Source of the DNA: Asterias rubens
Lineage: Eukaryota > Echinodermata > Asteroidea > Forcipulatida > Asteriidae
DNA: 64,000 nucleotides
Assembly (NCBI RefSeq): GCF_902459465.1
Contig: NC_047076.1
Location: 10,300,146 to 10,364,145 of the forward strand
Reading direction: 5' to 3'
Under the pieces are notes generated by a model. That model saw only the letters and a list, made by a program, of their open reading frames with translations, was not told where the DNA came from and did no database searches. Below, one piece after another: positions 51,318-63,137 of the stretch (the stretch's first letter is position 1; each line of letters begins with the position of its first letter). The translations under genes and the position numbers were made by a program.

Positions 51318-52290
51318 CGTAGCGTCATACGTTATCGACCCTCATATATGTTTTCGGTCCCCAACTTTGATTCCCGTTTACCGCGAGATAGTGCAAGCTG
51401 CATCGGTGACAGAAGCTGTGCAGTTTACTCACGGCCTGTATTTTCATCAGGCTTAATCATGCTGAGAATAAAGTTTCCTGTCGCTGGTTATGCTAAAATA
51501 TTTATAAAATGATTGATTTTTGGTACAAATCTCTAGTGCATTATTATGCCAACATTCAAATGAGTCAAAGAAACATCATCCAACCTCGAAAGTTCAAAAC
51601 AAAATTACTATCTGCAAGATTGAGTTTCATTCTGTTTTAGTCACTAGATGGATCACGTGAGGTGGTTACTATTTTGGATTCTTTGGTGTGCCAATATTAA
51701 AATATTTTAAGTGAAAATGACAACAACAAAATGTTTTGATTAACTGCATACTGTAATAAATTCTTGTAAGCGTAAAAAATATTACGTCTATATTAAAGAG
51801 AATATATCATAGATTGGTTTCTTATCTCCTGAAACTAAACATAACTGCTGGTCTAAAATGGGGAAAACGGATTGTTATGAAGTGTGTGTGTTTTAAGGGG
51901 GGTGGGGTGTTTTACTACCATGCCTTATTTATGATATCTCTCGATTCTAATATAGTAGCCATAGTAATGCCTTGGGACAAAAATGTAATTAAATTTGTCA
52001 AGTAGTAATTGAATAATATGTTTTATTTATTTTGCACGCCATACTAGCTTCGAAATATTCAATAAAATACCAACCAATGAAAGGTGTGAAAACATATGAC
52101 GTTGCTCCAATGTCGACGTGCATGCATAAGCACTGTTAATGGCGGACTGTCTCTCGCAACGTAAAACCAAAACTTTAAAAACTTCAACACACCATGAAGT
52201 GTAAGTGTTATTATTAAAAAATTGGATAGATGATTTGAAAAAAAACATTCAGTTTTTGATTGTGAACAATTTTCCTGTTACGTTAGTGTT
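51318..52290 (+). mobile_element. Copy C of the ~1 kb repeat family (most complete)
   Basis: Runs from TAGCGTCATACGTTATCGAC to about TGAACAATTTTCCTGTTA. Compared with copy B it lacks only small indels. It lies between SMARCAL1 and PSMC3IP. Confidence 0.85.
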
Positions 52291-52893
52291 AACTGACCCT
52301 TATTTATTACTATTTATCCTACCTACTGAAAACACATGACACCAGGATATTATTACGGAATACGTGGCTTAAAAAATAAAATTAACAATTATGTTACCTG
52401 TCACTGTCAGTGATCACACTGTGATGCTATGCAGCAATTGAATAATGGTCTTACACCATTTGCTTACCATATGTTTATTCCAGGAACGTTGAGTAAATGA
52501 CAGCGAAAAAGATTCATGGGCGCCGCCATCTTTAATCTGGATGAACTCTGGGTAAAATGGCCCTACAGATTTGAACCAATCACAATGGACGTTCTAACTT
52601 CAAACCAATGAAATTGTCTCTTATAAATGAACTCGGCAGTGCAATCTGCGCGCGCAACTAGAGCGGGGCAGTCCAAAAAAATAGTCGCTGTCGTTTTTGT
52701 GCATGTTGTTGTCAATGTCGTCCGTTCACGGAGTTTTTCCCCAATTATTCACATTCGAGCTGCGGAGTACAACGTGACTTTTGTAATGTCTTTGTAATGC
52801 CTGAAACTTTCGCAAGGAGAGTGAGTCTACTTTATTCGATTCCAGCATTGTTTTGAAGTTGTGTATGACCGGAAGTAACACAGTAACACTGGA

Positions 52894-54658
52894 ATGAGCA
52901 AGTCAAAAGATGGAGATGGTAAGTTTTCTTTTTAAAGTTTTATTTATTAATTTACACAATCAATAATAAGCAAAATTAATGTACCGCCATGGTCACTGAT
53001 GATTGTGTACATGATGTAGATTTATGTAGGGGATCTTGCCAGTGTGACAGCAGTTTCTGTCCTCCCGAGAGTCTGTCCCATTTACACATGATACATAATT
53101 TTTAAAATTTAGTACTAAAATTACAGAAAACTGTGCTGTGTAACTGTAAAAGTTTCCTTCCTCCATGGTAAAACAAACAAGTCTGTCCTGATAAATAGTG
53201 ATAGCGCCCTCTTTTGTTTGAATCAATAGACAATTATTAATTGTACTTATTTTGTAGTGGTCGTAGGCTGGTGTGGTGTGGGACACTATATACAGAATAT
53301 ACAGGAAGGCAGTGGTGACAGTTTTCCCTATTAATTTAGGCTAGACATTGGTTTGGATAACTTTCCGTATGGCGCCACCACCTTTTCACTCATTTTTACA
53401 AAAAGGGATATCTCATTGAGGTAAATTAGATACTATATTATTTCATATCGAATGAAAAAGTGGTGGCGCCATACGGAAACTTTTCCATTGGTTTAAAAGT
53501 CCAGCTCCATAAATTGGTCCAATCATAGAGTAAGGACAGGTCTGTCCTTACTCTATGGTCCAATCTACTCCGTAAACCTTGGCCCCTGCAGCATTCATTG
53601 TTATCAGTATCACTTTCTTTCACTTTGTTGTAAATTTAATGACAATACCGTTCTGCAACGATCTGCATCATGAAGTGGGAACTTTTAAAAATATCTCAAC
53701 GATCTTGACAACTTGACATTTTGCTTTAGTTGATCGAGGGGTTACTTTTTTGTTAATTCCAGAATTAAGAAGTTTCCTGAAGAAATTCTAAAAATCTACC
53801 CCATGGCAATAGAATATAAAGTAGCCCCATAAATCGGTCCAATCCACTCCGTATCCTTGGCCCCAGCACCACTGATATCAAAACCTTTCGCTTCCTTGAA
53901 AAACCATCTGCAACGTTCTGCATCATGAAACTTACCCATCTAATACTTCAGAAGTTGCAGATAGCACTACACTTGGAATTGTTCAAATAGGTATCACAGA
54001 TTTTGAGTAAAAATCAAGTGAATTTTGCGTGTGAATTTTCTCAACTAACGCTCTTTTACCGCTAATGCCGATATGCCGATTGTCCCCCGACCATGCGCAG
54101 ATTTTTTTCCCAGGACAAACTTGTAGAACCATCTGCACACGTTCGTCCTGGGAAGAAAAGATACTCAATCCGCGCTTCGTGTACAAACATATGGACACGC
54201 GTCTGGGAACCACAAAGAATAGTTCCCAGACGCGTGTCCGTATATTTGTACATGAAGCGCGGATTGGTTATCTTTTCTTCCCAGGACGAACGTGTGCAGA
54301 TGGTTCTACAAATTTGTCCTGGGAAAAAAATCTGCGCACAGTCGGGGGACAATCGACATATCGGTAAAAGAGTGTTAGTTGAGAAAATTCACACGCAAAA
54401 TTCACTTGATTGGACCGATTTATGGGGCTAAATATAAAGTAGACAAATTCTCAAGGACAAGAGAATACACATGGTGTTACCGCAAACCAAATATTATACC
54501 TCACAATGCAATGCCTCTAATCCCTAATGTAATACTGACTAAATAAGTTTTTGTTTTATAAAGTTGGGGTTGCGATAGAAGACTACCTCAATCGTGCGAA
54601 CAGACCTTACAGTGCCATTGATGTATTCAACAACCTACACAAAGAGTTTGGAAAAACA
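52894..54658 (+). CDS. PSMC3IP: PSMC3IP (HOP2), first two coding exons only
   Basis: Exon 1 at 52894-52918 encodes M-S-K-S-K-D-G-D and ends at a GTAAGT donor in phase 1. Exon 2 at 54564-54658 gives V-G-V-A-I-E-D-Y-L-N-R-A-N-R-P-Y-S and D-V-F-N-N-L-H-K-E-F-G-K-T, then GTAAGT. This matches the start of the HOP2 winged-helix DNA-binding domain (Y-L-x-x-x-N-R-P-Y-S...D-V-F-x-N-L). HOP2, with MND1, stimulates RAD51/DMC1 strand exchange in meiosis. Later exons (rest of the winged helix, coiled coils) were not found between 54659 and the window end, so intron 2 is over 9 kb, or the gene is broken or misassembled. It is head-to-head with SMARCAL1. Confidence 0.82.
53355..53486 (+). mobile_element. 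132 bp palindromic MITE, copy 4, 8 bp target duplication
   Basis: Same ends as the other three copies. Flanked by ATTGGTTT at 53347-53354 and 53487-53494. PSMC3IP intron 1. Confidence 0.92.
53822..54430. mobile_element. 609 bp palindromic element with TAGCCCC ends and 9 bp target duplication
   Basis: The termini TAGCCCCATAAATCGG and CCGATTTATGGGGCTA are perfect inverted repeats. The 9 bp flanks AATATAAAG lie at 53813-53821 and 54431-54439. Inside, long arms (about 54010-54206 and 54213-54412) fold around GGGAACCACAAAGAATAGTT. A 9 bp duplication is typical of Mutator-like transposases. Frames with F-F-S-Q-D-K are repeat translations. PSMC3IP intron 1. Confidence 0.9.
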
Positions 54659-54712
54659 GTAAGTATTTTGTAAATAAGGATTAAGATTATGGCTGGTCCT
54701 TTGATGGTTTAA

Positions 54713-55078
54713 AGCCATTGGACCCTTTCGTTACAGGAAAAAAAAAAAGTTCACAGATTTACAAATAACTTACAGGGTTTACAGAAGGTAGTGGTGAAAG
54801 ACTTCTCTTGAAATATTATTCCATGAAATGCTTTACTTTTTTGAGAAAAGACTAAAAACAATACCAATTCTCGTTAGCGAGAATTACGGATTTATTTTAA
54901 ACACATGTCATGACACGGCGAAACGCGCGGATACAAGGGTGGGTTTTCCCGTTGTTTTCTCTCGACTCCGATGACCAATTGAGCCTAAATTTTCACAGGT
55001 TTGTTATTTTATATATAAGTTGTGATACACGAAGTGTGGGCCTTGGAAAATACTGTTTACCGAAAGGGTCCAATGGCT
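54713..55078 (+). mobile_element. 366 bp TTAA-flanked AGCCATT element
   Basis: The ends AGCCATTGGACCCTTTCG and its reverse complement are flanked by TTAA (54709-54712, 55079-55082). Same family as 10158-10521 with a diverged terminus (GGACCC for ATACAC). 50 bp past PSMC3IP exon 2. Confidence 0.85.
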
Positions 55079-55627
55079 TTAATTGGCATTTGGCCACCGG
55101 ACCACTGTTTATGCCACTGTTTATGAAGAACAAAATGTTATTCTCCTGTCATGTTAGGAGTCAGTTACAACAATTTGTAAATATCAAATTCCTGCATTTA
55201 TACGTTGTTCAAGTTTTCTTTGTTGTTCAAGAAAGTATGGAGATAAATGTGAGTTTGAATGTCTGAATGAATTAATTTCCTCTGCATCACAGTTTACAAA
55301 CTGCAATGTTTCCTGCCACTCCCTAATATTATAATAAGAAACATTATGCATGATGCATCATCAAACGTACTCATTTGTTGCACTTTCCTTAAAATCCCCA
55401 AAAGTTGAATAAATCTCGTCTGTCTTAGAACTGAAGCCATAAGGTGTGGTTAACTTTAAGAAGCTTAAAGTCTTTTAAAACACTTCGGCAGAGGCTGTAG
55501 AATGTGTATCCAGAAGAGCTACACGTGTAGTCATGGTAGGAGTATGCTGCATATAATTCCTGAATATGGGGAACTGTGGTTGTGCAAATTCCATCAGAAC
55601 TTCACCTTCATGTACTCAATTACAAAG

Positions 55628-55985
55628 CATTGCTTTTGACCTTGGATCAGTCGAGTTGGTCTTTGAAAAGCGTTTGTTACCGTTTGTTATAAAATGCATA
55701 TATAATATGGTTAGAAAGATGTTTGAAAAGTAGAATACAATGATCAACACACATTTGCCTCGAAATTGCGTGGTTTTCCTTTTACTTTGGGAATTAACAT
55801 GGTCGGAGTCATATAAATATAAATAGCCGATCGTGTTTGTCGACGAGGTAAAAGGAAAACCGTGTAATTTCGAGTGATACTTGTGTGGATCATAATATTC
55901 TACTTTTAAATTATCTTTCTTATCAATGCATTTTATAACAAACGGTTACAAACGCTTTTCAAAGACCAACTCGACCAATCCAGAA
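55628..55985. mobile_element. Worn copy of the AGGAACAC palindromic element
   Basis: CCTTGGATCAGTCGAGTTGG at the left and CCAACTCGACCAATCC at the right, with AAACGGTTACAAACGC and AGGTAAAAGGAAAACC inside. The outer ends and TTAA flanks are lost. Confidence 0.75.
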
Positions 55986-56471
55986 AAATTTGCTACTAAA
56001 ATGCAAGCTTATTTTCCCCGGTTAGAAAGAACGTAAGCACTGGCAGAGGTTAGCATGCCTTTTCATACTGCTTACGGTTGTAATGGGGTCGCACTCCTGG
56101 AGTCGCCACCATCACCCGTACTCTTTTTGACAATCACTGCTCTTCTCAGCTTTCCTACACTACTACCACTTTACCATGTACACTCAATGACATTGTCTAT
56201 CCAGCATAGCTCCGGGGCAACCTCTGCCTCAATGTAGATGGATGTACATAGTGTCATTGACCGCCATATTAGATGTTAAACATTGGAAAATTGTACACAC
56301 TGCGCACAACTCTCAGCCAATGATAGCCTTGCTCTTGTGCACATTTCATCAAAGTTGGTGGTCAATGATGTCATGTGAAATCCTTCTATTATTGTGCCCT
56401 TTTAGACAGACAGTATTGTAACCTTGCCGGGTAGGCCTCCCTGTCTCATCACATGAGTGCTGCAAAGTCTG

Positions 56472-56672
56472 TAGGCCTTTTTGAGGTATGGCGCGCGTCA
56501 CACGCCACGACTGATGCCACGCTCACCATGTTGGTGGTCATTAGGTTTACGTGTAAACGCTGCGGCGCCTAAAATGCGCACTTCACTGAATAACATACGT
56601 TCTATTTCTGTGGTCAATACGCACAAATTTACCACAACTTTACAGTGTTGTAGCATTGTGTCCGCCATACCT
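56472..56672. mobile_element. 200 bp inverted-repeat element
   Basis: AGGCCTTTTTGAGGTATGGC at the left pairs with GCCATACCTCAAACAGGCTT at the right. The core is non-coding. Confidence 0.7.
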
Positions 56673-57126
56673 CAAACAGGCTTATTAGAGCACACACCAT
56701 GTGTACTTTATACATTAGGTAAACCATCGTACACAATAAATTGAACCCACTTTCTCTCCAAGGACCAAATATCATGCCTGACTTATGATTAAAGTAGCAA
56801 GATGCTTTGATTGAATGACAAACAATACGTGTACCAAAGGTTTACTGTCCTTAAATCTGTGTGTGTATGATTTGTTGTGATTCATACCTTAAGTGGTATC
56901 CATTAAGCTACCTGGCGTCTTGTAAGGGTTTTTCAGCTGTGTAAGTCATTTAGAATTGAACCTCCTTCCTGGTAGGAGCAGGTGTTTAAGAAAGCAAATT
57001 CTTAAAGCTTACATGCAGGTAGTCTTAAAATCCAATTGAATGCTTTCCTCTTGTGACATCTGTCATCAAGATTCTCTGTGACATCTTACACATGTTTGCA
57101 AATTGTATGTTAAGTGTAGATCTTAA

Positions 57127-57440
57127 AGGCACTGGACACTATTGGTAATACTCAAAATAAATGTTAACATAAAAACGTACTTGGTAACGAGCAATAGAGA
57201 GATGACGATATATAAACATTGTGAGAAACAGCTTCCTCTGAAGTATGTAGTTTTTGAGAAATATATTCTAGATGACCAGCTGAGCCCAAATTTCCACAGG
57301 TTTGTTATTTTGATGCATTTGTATGGATAACCAATCAACACACACTACCTTTAAAGGCACTGTACACTGTCAAAGACCAGTATTCTCACTTGGTGTATCA
57401 AAACATTTTTCTTTGGGCATAAAACAGCAAGTCTATAATA
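57127..57440 (+). mobile_element. TTAA-flanked AGGCA(C/G)TGGACAC element plus adjoining partial copy
   Basis: Starts AGGCACTGGACACTATTGGT after TTAA (57123-57126) and ends before TTAA at 57351-57354. A second partial element starts immediately (AGGCACTGTACACTGTC), so two insertions share one TTAA. Confidence 0.7.
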
Positions 57441-60400
57441 GGGAGATTATAGTGTAGGGTGCTGCACTGGAAAATGCACAGTGCGGCCGTATGACTGGAG
57501 TTTCCATTTGGGTATGTGGAGAAGAAGTTTACCAGAAGAGTTTGATTAGTAGACAAACACTCTCACCTGCTGAGATGGCTATCCAGGGTTATTAGTCAGT
57601 TTAAATCTTAAAGTAGTGGCTAACAATTTTAAAGTCTCCTTATTAAAAAGGAAATTAGGTCATAACAACTAGAGTTAAAATTGTTGATTTCCCCACAGGA
57701 TTCATCCTGTTAAGAACCACATCTGTGTGTGCGTGTTTCATTCACAGTGTGTCTTTGGGTACGCAAACACGCGAATTAAGAGGGTAGACGTAAATATGCA
57801 AATCAAAGGGTGAATCCACAAGACCACAGGGCTTGGTGGTTACAATATTTTACTGGACCAGCATTTATTTAACAAGACCAGAAAGTAATGAGAGAGAACT
57901 TTCTCCACAATTTAAAATATGAGTAAACTTTCCTTTTGAACAACTTCAGCAAATAGTTGTCATGGTTGTAGTACTACGTATGCTTCTTACTCATTAAAGT
58001 TGACAGATGAGGTACATAAACAGTTGAGTAAGTGCTGTAACTTCAAAACATTACATTCTTCAAAACGTTGTTTGATGCGGCAAGTTAGACTGAAGAAATA
58101 AAAATAATGGTGATAGCAATGGATATTTGTTGGGGTTGTGTGAATAGAAAAACAACTTCTAAATGGATGATCTGTGTTACCCCAAAAATGACCTCATGCA
58201 GTTTTAAACGCAGGGGTGAAATCTCTCATTCAACCAGATATGAAATCATCGGACTCCTAAGCTTCTTGACACAATGGGTGTTAAACAATCTCAACAAGAC
58301 GGCACAAAGGAGCTTCAAGGATCAGAAGATGAATCCTGCTACATCCTCAAGACGTTTGTCAGTCTTCCTGGAACCTTAAAACTGTCTACTGACCTTCCTT
58401 CTGCCAAACAATTCAAATGTTTCAAACAGCTGAGAAAAGGAGTCACTTTTGTATTCTTACGAAAACAGAAGAAGATTCTCTCCAAAATACTTGGGATGGG
58501 ATTAACCCTGATCATGTAGCCCTGGACTTAGCCCTGCACTTTTTGGAATACTGATTCAGAGATTTCAAGGTCAACAAACAGTATCCTAACCAACATGATG
58601 ACACAGTCACTGTTACTAGGTTACACTCACTGGAATAATTAAACATAGACACATCATCGGTGTCAGGGTAAAACCGTTTATATGTTTATTATCCCGTGCA
58701 AATTGAACTAGGATTCAAACTGCCTCTAGCTACTGGGCAATCTTGGTAGGTTAATTTGTAAGACGCTGGAATTGGAAGGTCATGAGTTCGAATCCCAGGC
58801 GAGTAGGTAACTCTGTCTTAAAGTCCATTTAATAACCTTGCAGTGTCGTGGCCTTGCAATCTCTCTTTCGGCACGGTCACGACCCTGCAAGTTTTCAGGA
58901 TGAGTAACCCTTTTATTCCCACTCATTTTGTTAAAAAGCAGAAAAATGTTGGAAAATCTATAAAAAAATATCAATTTCTGTCACTTTATTGGGCTCTGTT
59001 TCGGGAAAGGTCATTATTGCATTGACGCTCAACAGTTGTGCGTATGGGCGCGTGCTAATCAGCTGGTGCTAATAGTTTACACATTTTGTCAGTGGATATT
59101 GATTTTACGCGTAAATTAACACCACACGTAAGCTTGCGCTGGACGCCTATGTTTTTAAAACACTTTTTACTGTGTTTATAATTCACTTTTTAACATGGCC
59201 ACGTGATGTCCTCTTGACCTATCATAATGGATGAACTGAATCATTATTCAGTATTATACAGTACATTGATCTTGCTTTGTGATTCATTTACAAGTTATTG
59301 ACCTCACACACTGCACTCCCATGACTATGTTCTCATAGCATGATCTACATCCTTTTCAAGAGTAGAAACGGCAGTTCCTCAATTTAATCTGGAAACACAC
59401 AATTAAAAGTGCTGTCATGTCAAAATTGAATGAGTTTGATTTAAAGCTCACACTTTTTCAGTTTTGTAGCCTACAGAGTGATTACAGCTGATGTAATCAT
59501 GATTCCAACTAAGGATTTGCCTATCATTGGATCACAAGCTTTCAGTTGTAGGCCTATAGTTTTCTTTTTAAAAGCTTGAAATTCTACGTTTCACTTGCTT
59601 TAATGCAGGCTGACTACTGAACAAGTACACTGGATTTACATGTACCAGGGCCTAATTTCAAGGCTCTGCTTATGGACGCTTGTGGAAGCAGGGAATTCTG
59701 TGCTTACCTTGTGTATTTCATGGGTTAGCAGGGAATTTTGACATGTGTGCATGCGTATGCAACATTACTGGCCATTCTACGCTTACCTAGCTAACGCATT
59801 AATTTGGCACTGGCCATGCAAGCACTATGGTGATTATATAAGCGCAGAATTCGGCGGTAAAGCGGATCCATGATATTGGGGCCATGCTGAGTCTGCGCAC
59901 CTTGATGTCTGGATTTGATTCCTTCTTACAGTCTTTTCATATCCAGTTTCATTGAGTTGATCTATGAATAGTAATAATAAAAGTAATAGCGGCTTCTCTC
60001 AAGTAGTGCTTTAATCCGTCACTCAGTTGATGGTCTTTCACCAGTCAGTTTTTTTTCCCCTGCAAAGTATGTGGGGCTATTTGTTTGAATGATGAGATCG
60101 ACTCCTTGTACTATAGCACCATGTAATGGTTTACAAGATGCTGTGTGGGGAACCACTTCTCTTTTTGATCTGGGTTCTTTTATGTGCGTTACACACAACA
60201 CATGGGACCAACGGATTTACGTACCGTTCTAAGGACAAAGCATCATTGGGGTGTCTTGGAGTAATTGAACAATGGGTCATCAAAACTTGCCCATAGCAAT
60301 CTATGGTCTGTTTCCAAAACAAAGCATTAAGTCAGTCATTGACGATTGCTATCATAGTAATCAAGACCCACTCCCAGGGCTACACAATCTCCAACATAGG

Positions 60401-60854
60401 AAGTAATTCATTGAACCTGTACACTGATGACATACCTCATTAGATACTGAGAATGATGCAAGGCGTGTTTCCCTTTCGGAGTATTAATTTAATTTCCAGT
60501 TTCCTTTCATAAGTGACAAAAGTGGACATGCGCGCCTATGTTTGGCACTCCCTGAGCATGTACCTCTGTATAATGTAGTGACAAATCACCATAGATACGT
60601 TCATAGGGGTACTTGGCATGACACCAGTGGACTCTATGCAGTTATCTCTATCAACTTGATGCGTGCACAGTCTGTGTATTCGTGGGTTGGAGTGTTATCT
60701 CAGTTGCTGCTTTACATGTAGGAACTCTTTGTGTTCGACAACAAAACTACAAACCATTGGGAATGTGTTCCAGCTAGAAAACCACCTGTGCGAGATTACT
60801 ACAAAAATTGTGTGGCTAAAGAAAATCAAACTGCTGTGAGAGACAAATTTCAAA
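57441..60854. other. Stretch upstream of the Ig-receptor gene
   Basis: No exon could be assigned. 58274-58519 encodes an 81-residue frame starting M-G-V-K-Q-S-Q-Q-D-G, with a normal-looking composition but no recognised family; it has no visible splice partners. 58745-58800 is tRNA-SINE-like (GAGTTCGAATCCCAGGCG). 58865-58925 resembles the element at 45920. Confidence 0.45.
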
Positions 60855-62621
60855 ATGGCCACTGGTGGACAGATGTTGCAGGCTGTGATTCTTGCCGTAG
60901 GAGTGGTATCAACATTGAGCCAACCGACTTGGCAAATGGAGCCAACCGATATCATGGCTCTTACTGGAGAAACTGTCGTGATTACGTGTGTTGTTGGTAA
61001 CCGAACTGACCCAACCCGTGCAGATCAGAAGCTGTATTGGTACCGATCGGAACATGGTCAACGCATCAGCCGCAACATGAACATTCTGGTGGATGGAGCG
61101 GAGGGATCACAGTATTCAGTTCTCTTTGATCGCATGCTTGGCATCTATACACTTGTGATAACGAATGTGATGCAGTACGTACATGGTGGCAGCTACCAGT
61201 GCATTTATCGAGATCCTGAAACTAATGTGGAATATTACTCTGGATTGTCCACGCTCACAGTTCTGGCGCCACCAGCTGACGGGTATGAAAAATGTCAAGT
61301 TTACCCTGAATCTAAAATCATACTAACACCTACAAGGACAAGAGTACTTTCATGTGATTCACCCTTCCCTTTGGAAGCTGATGAAAATACAATGAAACTA
61401 AGCAAGAACACTGCTGTGTACCATAGCTGGCAAGAGAAAAACTCCATGGTTCTTCATGGATTCTTCCTGCAGAACAGAACAACATTGCTCTCGGAATCCG
61501 GCCTACTCACAGGAAACCCTGTTTCGGTTAAATTCTGTGCCATCAATAGTTTAGTTGTGAGCACCTTCCCAGAGTTTTGCCGTCTTGTCCCTATAAGGAA
61601 AAAGGTCTCTGCAGTCATAGACCCACCCAGTTTGGTGGTGAATGTTGGAGAAGACCTTTCCCTGAGCTGTGGCATTCAAGATGATGCAGTCGTTGTTGAT
61701 CACAACTGGGAATTCATTGGTGTCTTTCCTTATGATGGATTTGTTATACAAGAAAAAGGGAAGATTATAACTATTAAGAACATTGGTTACACCGACGGAC
61801 CGATCAAGATTATGTGCCACATCACCACTGAGCTTGGTTTACGCGCATCAGCCGCTGCTAACATCACAGTGAACTTGAATGTGTTCCACATAAATGAGCT
61901 TAGCAGTAGGCATAACGGTTTTACAGATGAACCAACTCGTACTAGTCTGGAGCCAGAAGTAAAGGAATTAGACAACACAGACAGTATGTATAAGAACATT
62001 ACTTTCTTAGTGGGACCAGGAGTCGGTGTTCTTCTCTTATTTGTTTCTGCAGTGTTATTTGCTTGCTGTATGGTCAAGTGGAAGAGACAAACCAAACCAA
62101 TTGGGTACCCGCCCCATCTATCGCAAGAAGCTAGAGCTGCTGTTTCACTGACCGCTATTAATCAGAATAACAGTACAGCATCAAAACGACGATTCTCAGA
62201 CTCCGTGGCTTGCAGAGCAAGCTGTGCTTATGAAAACATTGAAGCGTACGCTGAGAAACTGGGAGAGTTCTCTCGTGGAACCAGTTCCTTCCAGTTAAAC
62301 ACTATCCGGCCAATGGAAGCAAACTTCAAAGTGAAGATAGAAATGCCAAATCATCAGTCGCTGAGTGCGAGTCTACCTGCGCTTAACTTGCATGGGATTT
62401 CTCCCATCACAGACACTTTCCACTGCTTGGATTCATCAGGGCTTTCTACACTGAAAGGCCACAGTAGCACGGATAAAACTTGTAAAAAGAGTAAATCTTT
62501 CCGCAGTACAGACGCTAAGCATGAAGGGTGTTATATGCCACTTAGTAATATAGTCATTGAAAGAAAACCAATGACTTTGCCCAAACCATCACGATTTGGA
62601 AAGATTGGTAAATGTTATTGA
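60855..62621 (+). CDS. Intronless immunoglobulin-superfamily single-pass receptor
   Basis: 588 aa in one exon, ATG in a good context (AAAATGG). A hydrophobic stretch at about 7-22 fits a signal peptide. Ig domain 1 at about 27-137 is V-like: C45, W62-Y-R, and G-G-S-Y-Q-C116. A cysteine-containing middle region follows, then an Ig-like domain from about 255 to 345 (L-S-L-S-C, N-W, I-M-C). A transmembrane helix lies at about 384-406, followed by C-C-M-V-K-W-K. The ~180-residue cytoplasmic tail has Y459-E-N-I, fitting a YxN adaptor (GRB2-type SH2) site, plus Y465 and Y560-M-P-L. Several N-x-S/T sites are outside. The family is not named; it could be an adhesion or immune receptor. Lack of introns suggests a retrocopy origin or a lineage-specific intronless family. 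Confidence 0.85.
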   Translation: MATGGQMLQAVILAVGVVSTLSQPTWQMEPTDIMALTGETVVITCVVGNRTDPTRADQKLYWYRSEHGQRISRNMNILVDGAEGSQYSVLFDRMLGIYTLVITNVMQYVHGGSYQCIYRDPETNVEYYSGLSTLTVLAPPADGYEKCQVYPESKIILTPTRTRVLSCDSPFPLEADENTMKLSKNTAVYHSWQEKNSMVLHGFFLQNRTTLLSESGLLTGNPVSVKFCAINSLVVSTFPEFCRLVPIRKKVSAVIDPPSLVVNVGEDLSLSCGIQDDAVVVDHNWEFIGVFPYDGFVIQEKGKIITIKNIGYTDGPIKIMCHITTELGLRASAAANITVNLNVFHINELSSRHNGFTDEPTRTSLEPEVKELDNTDSMYKNITFLVGPGVGVLLLFVSAVLFACCMVKWKRQTKPIGYPPHLSQEARAAVSLTAINQNNSTASKRRFSDSVACRASCAYENIEAYAEKLGEFSRGTSSFQLNTIRPMEANFKVKIEMPNHQSLSASLPALNLHGISPITDTFHCLDSSGLSTLKGHSSTDKTCKKSKSFRSTDAKHEGCYMPLSNIVIERKPMTLPKPSRFGKIGKCY

Positions 62622-62861
62622 TTAAAAATGATGATAAGATTGTAATAGTGCACATACTTGTCTTGAAGTCTGTAGACAGCTAATTTGCTAGGTGCAAATG
62701 GGTACAATGCTCATACTGTCTAGAAAAATTTGTGCATTTAACTTTCAGACATTATCGTCACTGTTTCCACAAAGGGCAAATTTAGCCATTGCAGGCAGCC
62801 AAACTTTCATGTTTGGAGAAACACCGCGTTGAAGTTACACTTTTTTTAAATCATTGTTTCG

Positions 62862-63137
62862 AAATTTACAATTTCCTCATAGGGTGCCCTTTACCAAGGT
62901 AAATATGATTTGGTGCCCTTGCCCTTTCAAAAATAAAGCAAACAGGCCTGCCAGAGATCACACCCAGGTTGATGATACAACCTGGAAGTGTCCCTTGTGG
63001 TTGATTACATGGCAGTATACTTTCAAATTGATTTTTCAGGCTGTGTTTATTTGAATGACCTTCAGGTCTGTATGCTTCATCTTTGAAAGGGAAAGGGCGT
63101 TTTCTCCTTGCTATAGGGTAATTGTAAATTTCCACTG
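62862..63137. mobile_element. Inverted-repeat element in the Ig-receptor 3' region
   Basis: GAAATTTACAATTTCCTCAT at the left pairs with CTATAGGGTAATTGTAAATTTC at the right, and GCCCTTTCAAAAATAAAGCA pairs with TGCTTCATCTTTGAAAGGG. It also supplies an AATAAA at 62932-62937 that could serve as the receptor's polyadenylation signal. Confidence 0.65.

Larger units (their letters stand above)
50663..52893. other. Divergent SMARCAL1-PSMC3IP intergenic region
   Basis: About 2.2 kb between two start codons pointing apart, so promoters of both genes should lie here. Most of it is repeats: a palindrome at 51143-51267 and ~1 kb repeat copy C at 51318-52290. The remaining 52480-52893 has a GCGCGCGCAACTAGAGCGG patch and is the best candidate for the PSMC3IP promoter and 5' UTR. 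Confidence 0.6.

Noticed and set aside
54062-54431. Overlapping ~100 aa frames on both strands at 54 kb and 4.2-4.7 kb
   Set aside because: Self-complementary palindrome arms read in several frames; not genes.
58274-58519. Small gene starting M-G-V-K-Q-S
   Set aside because: Composition is plausible but there is no recognised family, no clear splice site and no second copy here; noted only as unexplained.
60731-61000. 89 aa frame overlapping the start of the Ig receptor
   Set aside because: It is in another frame over the signal peptide region and has no homology.
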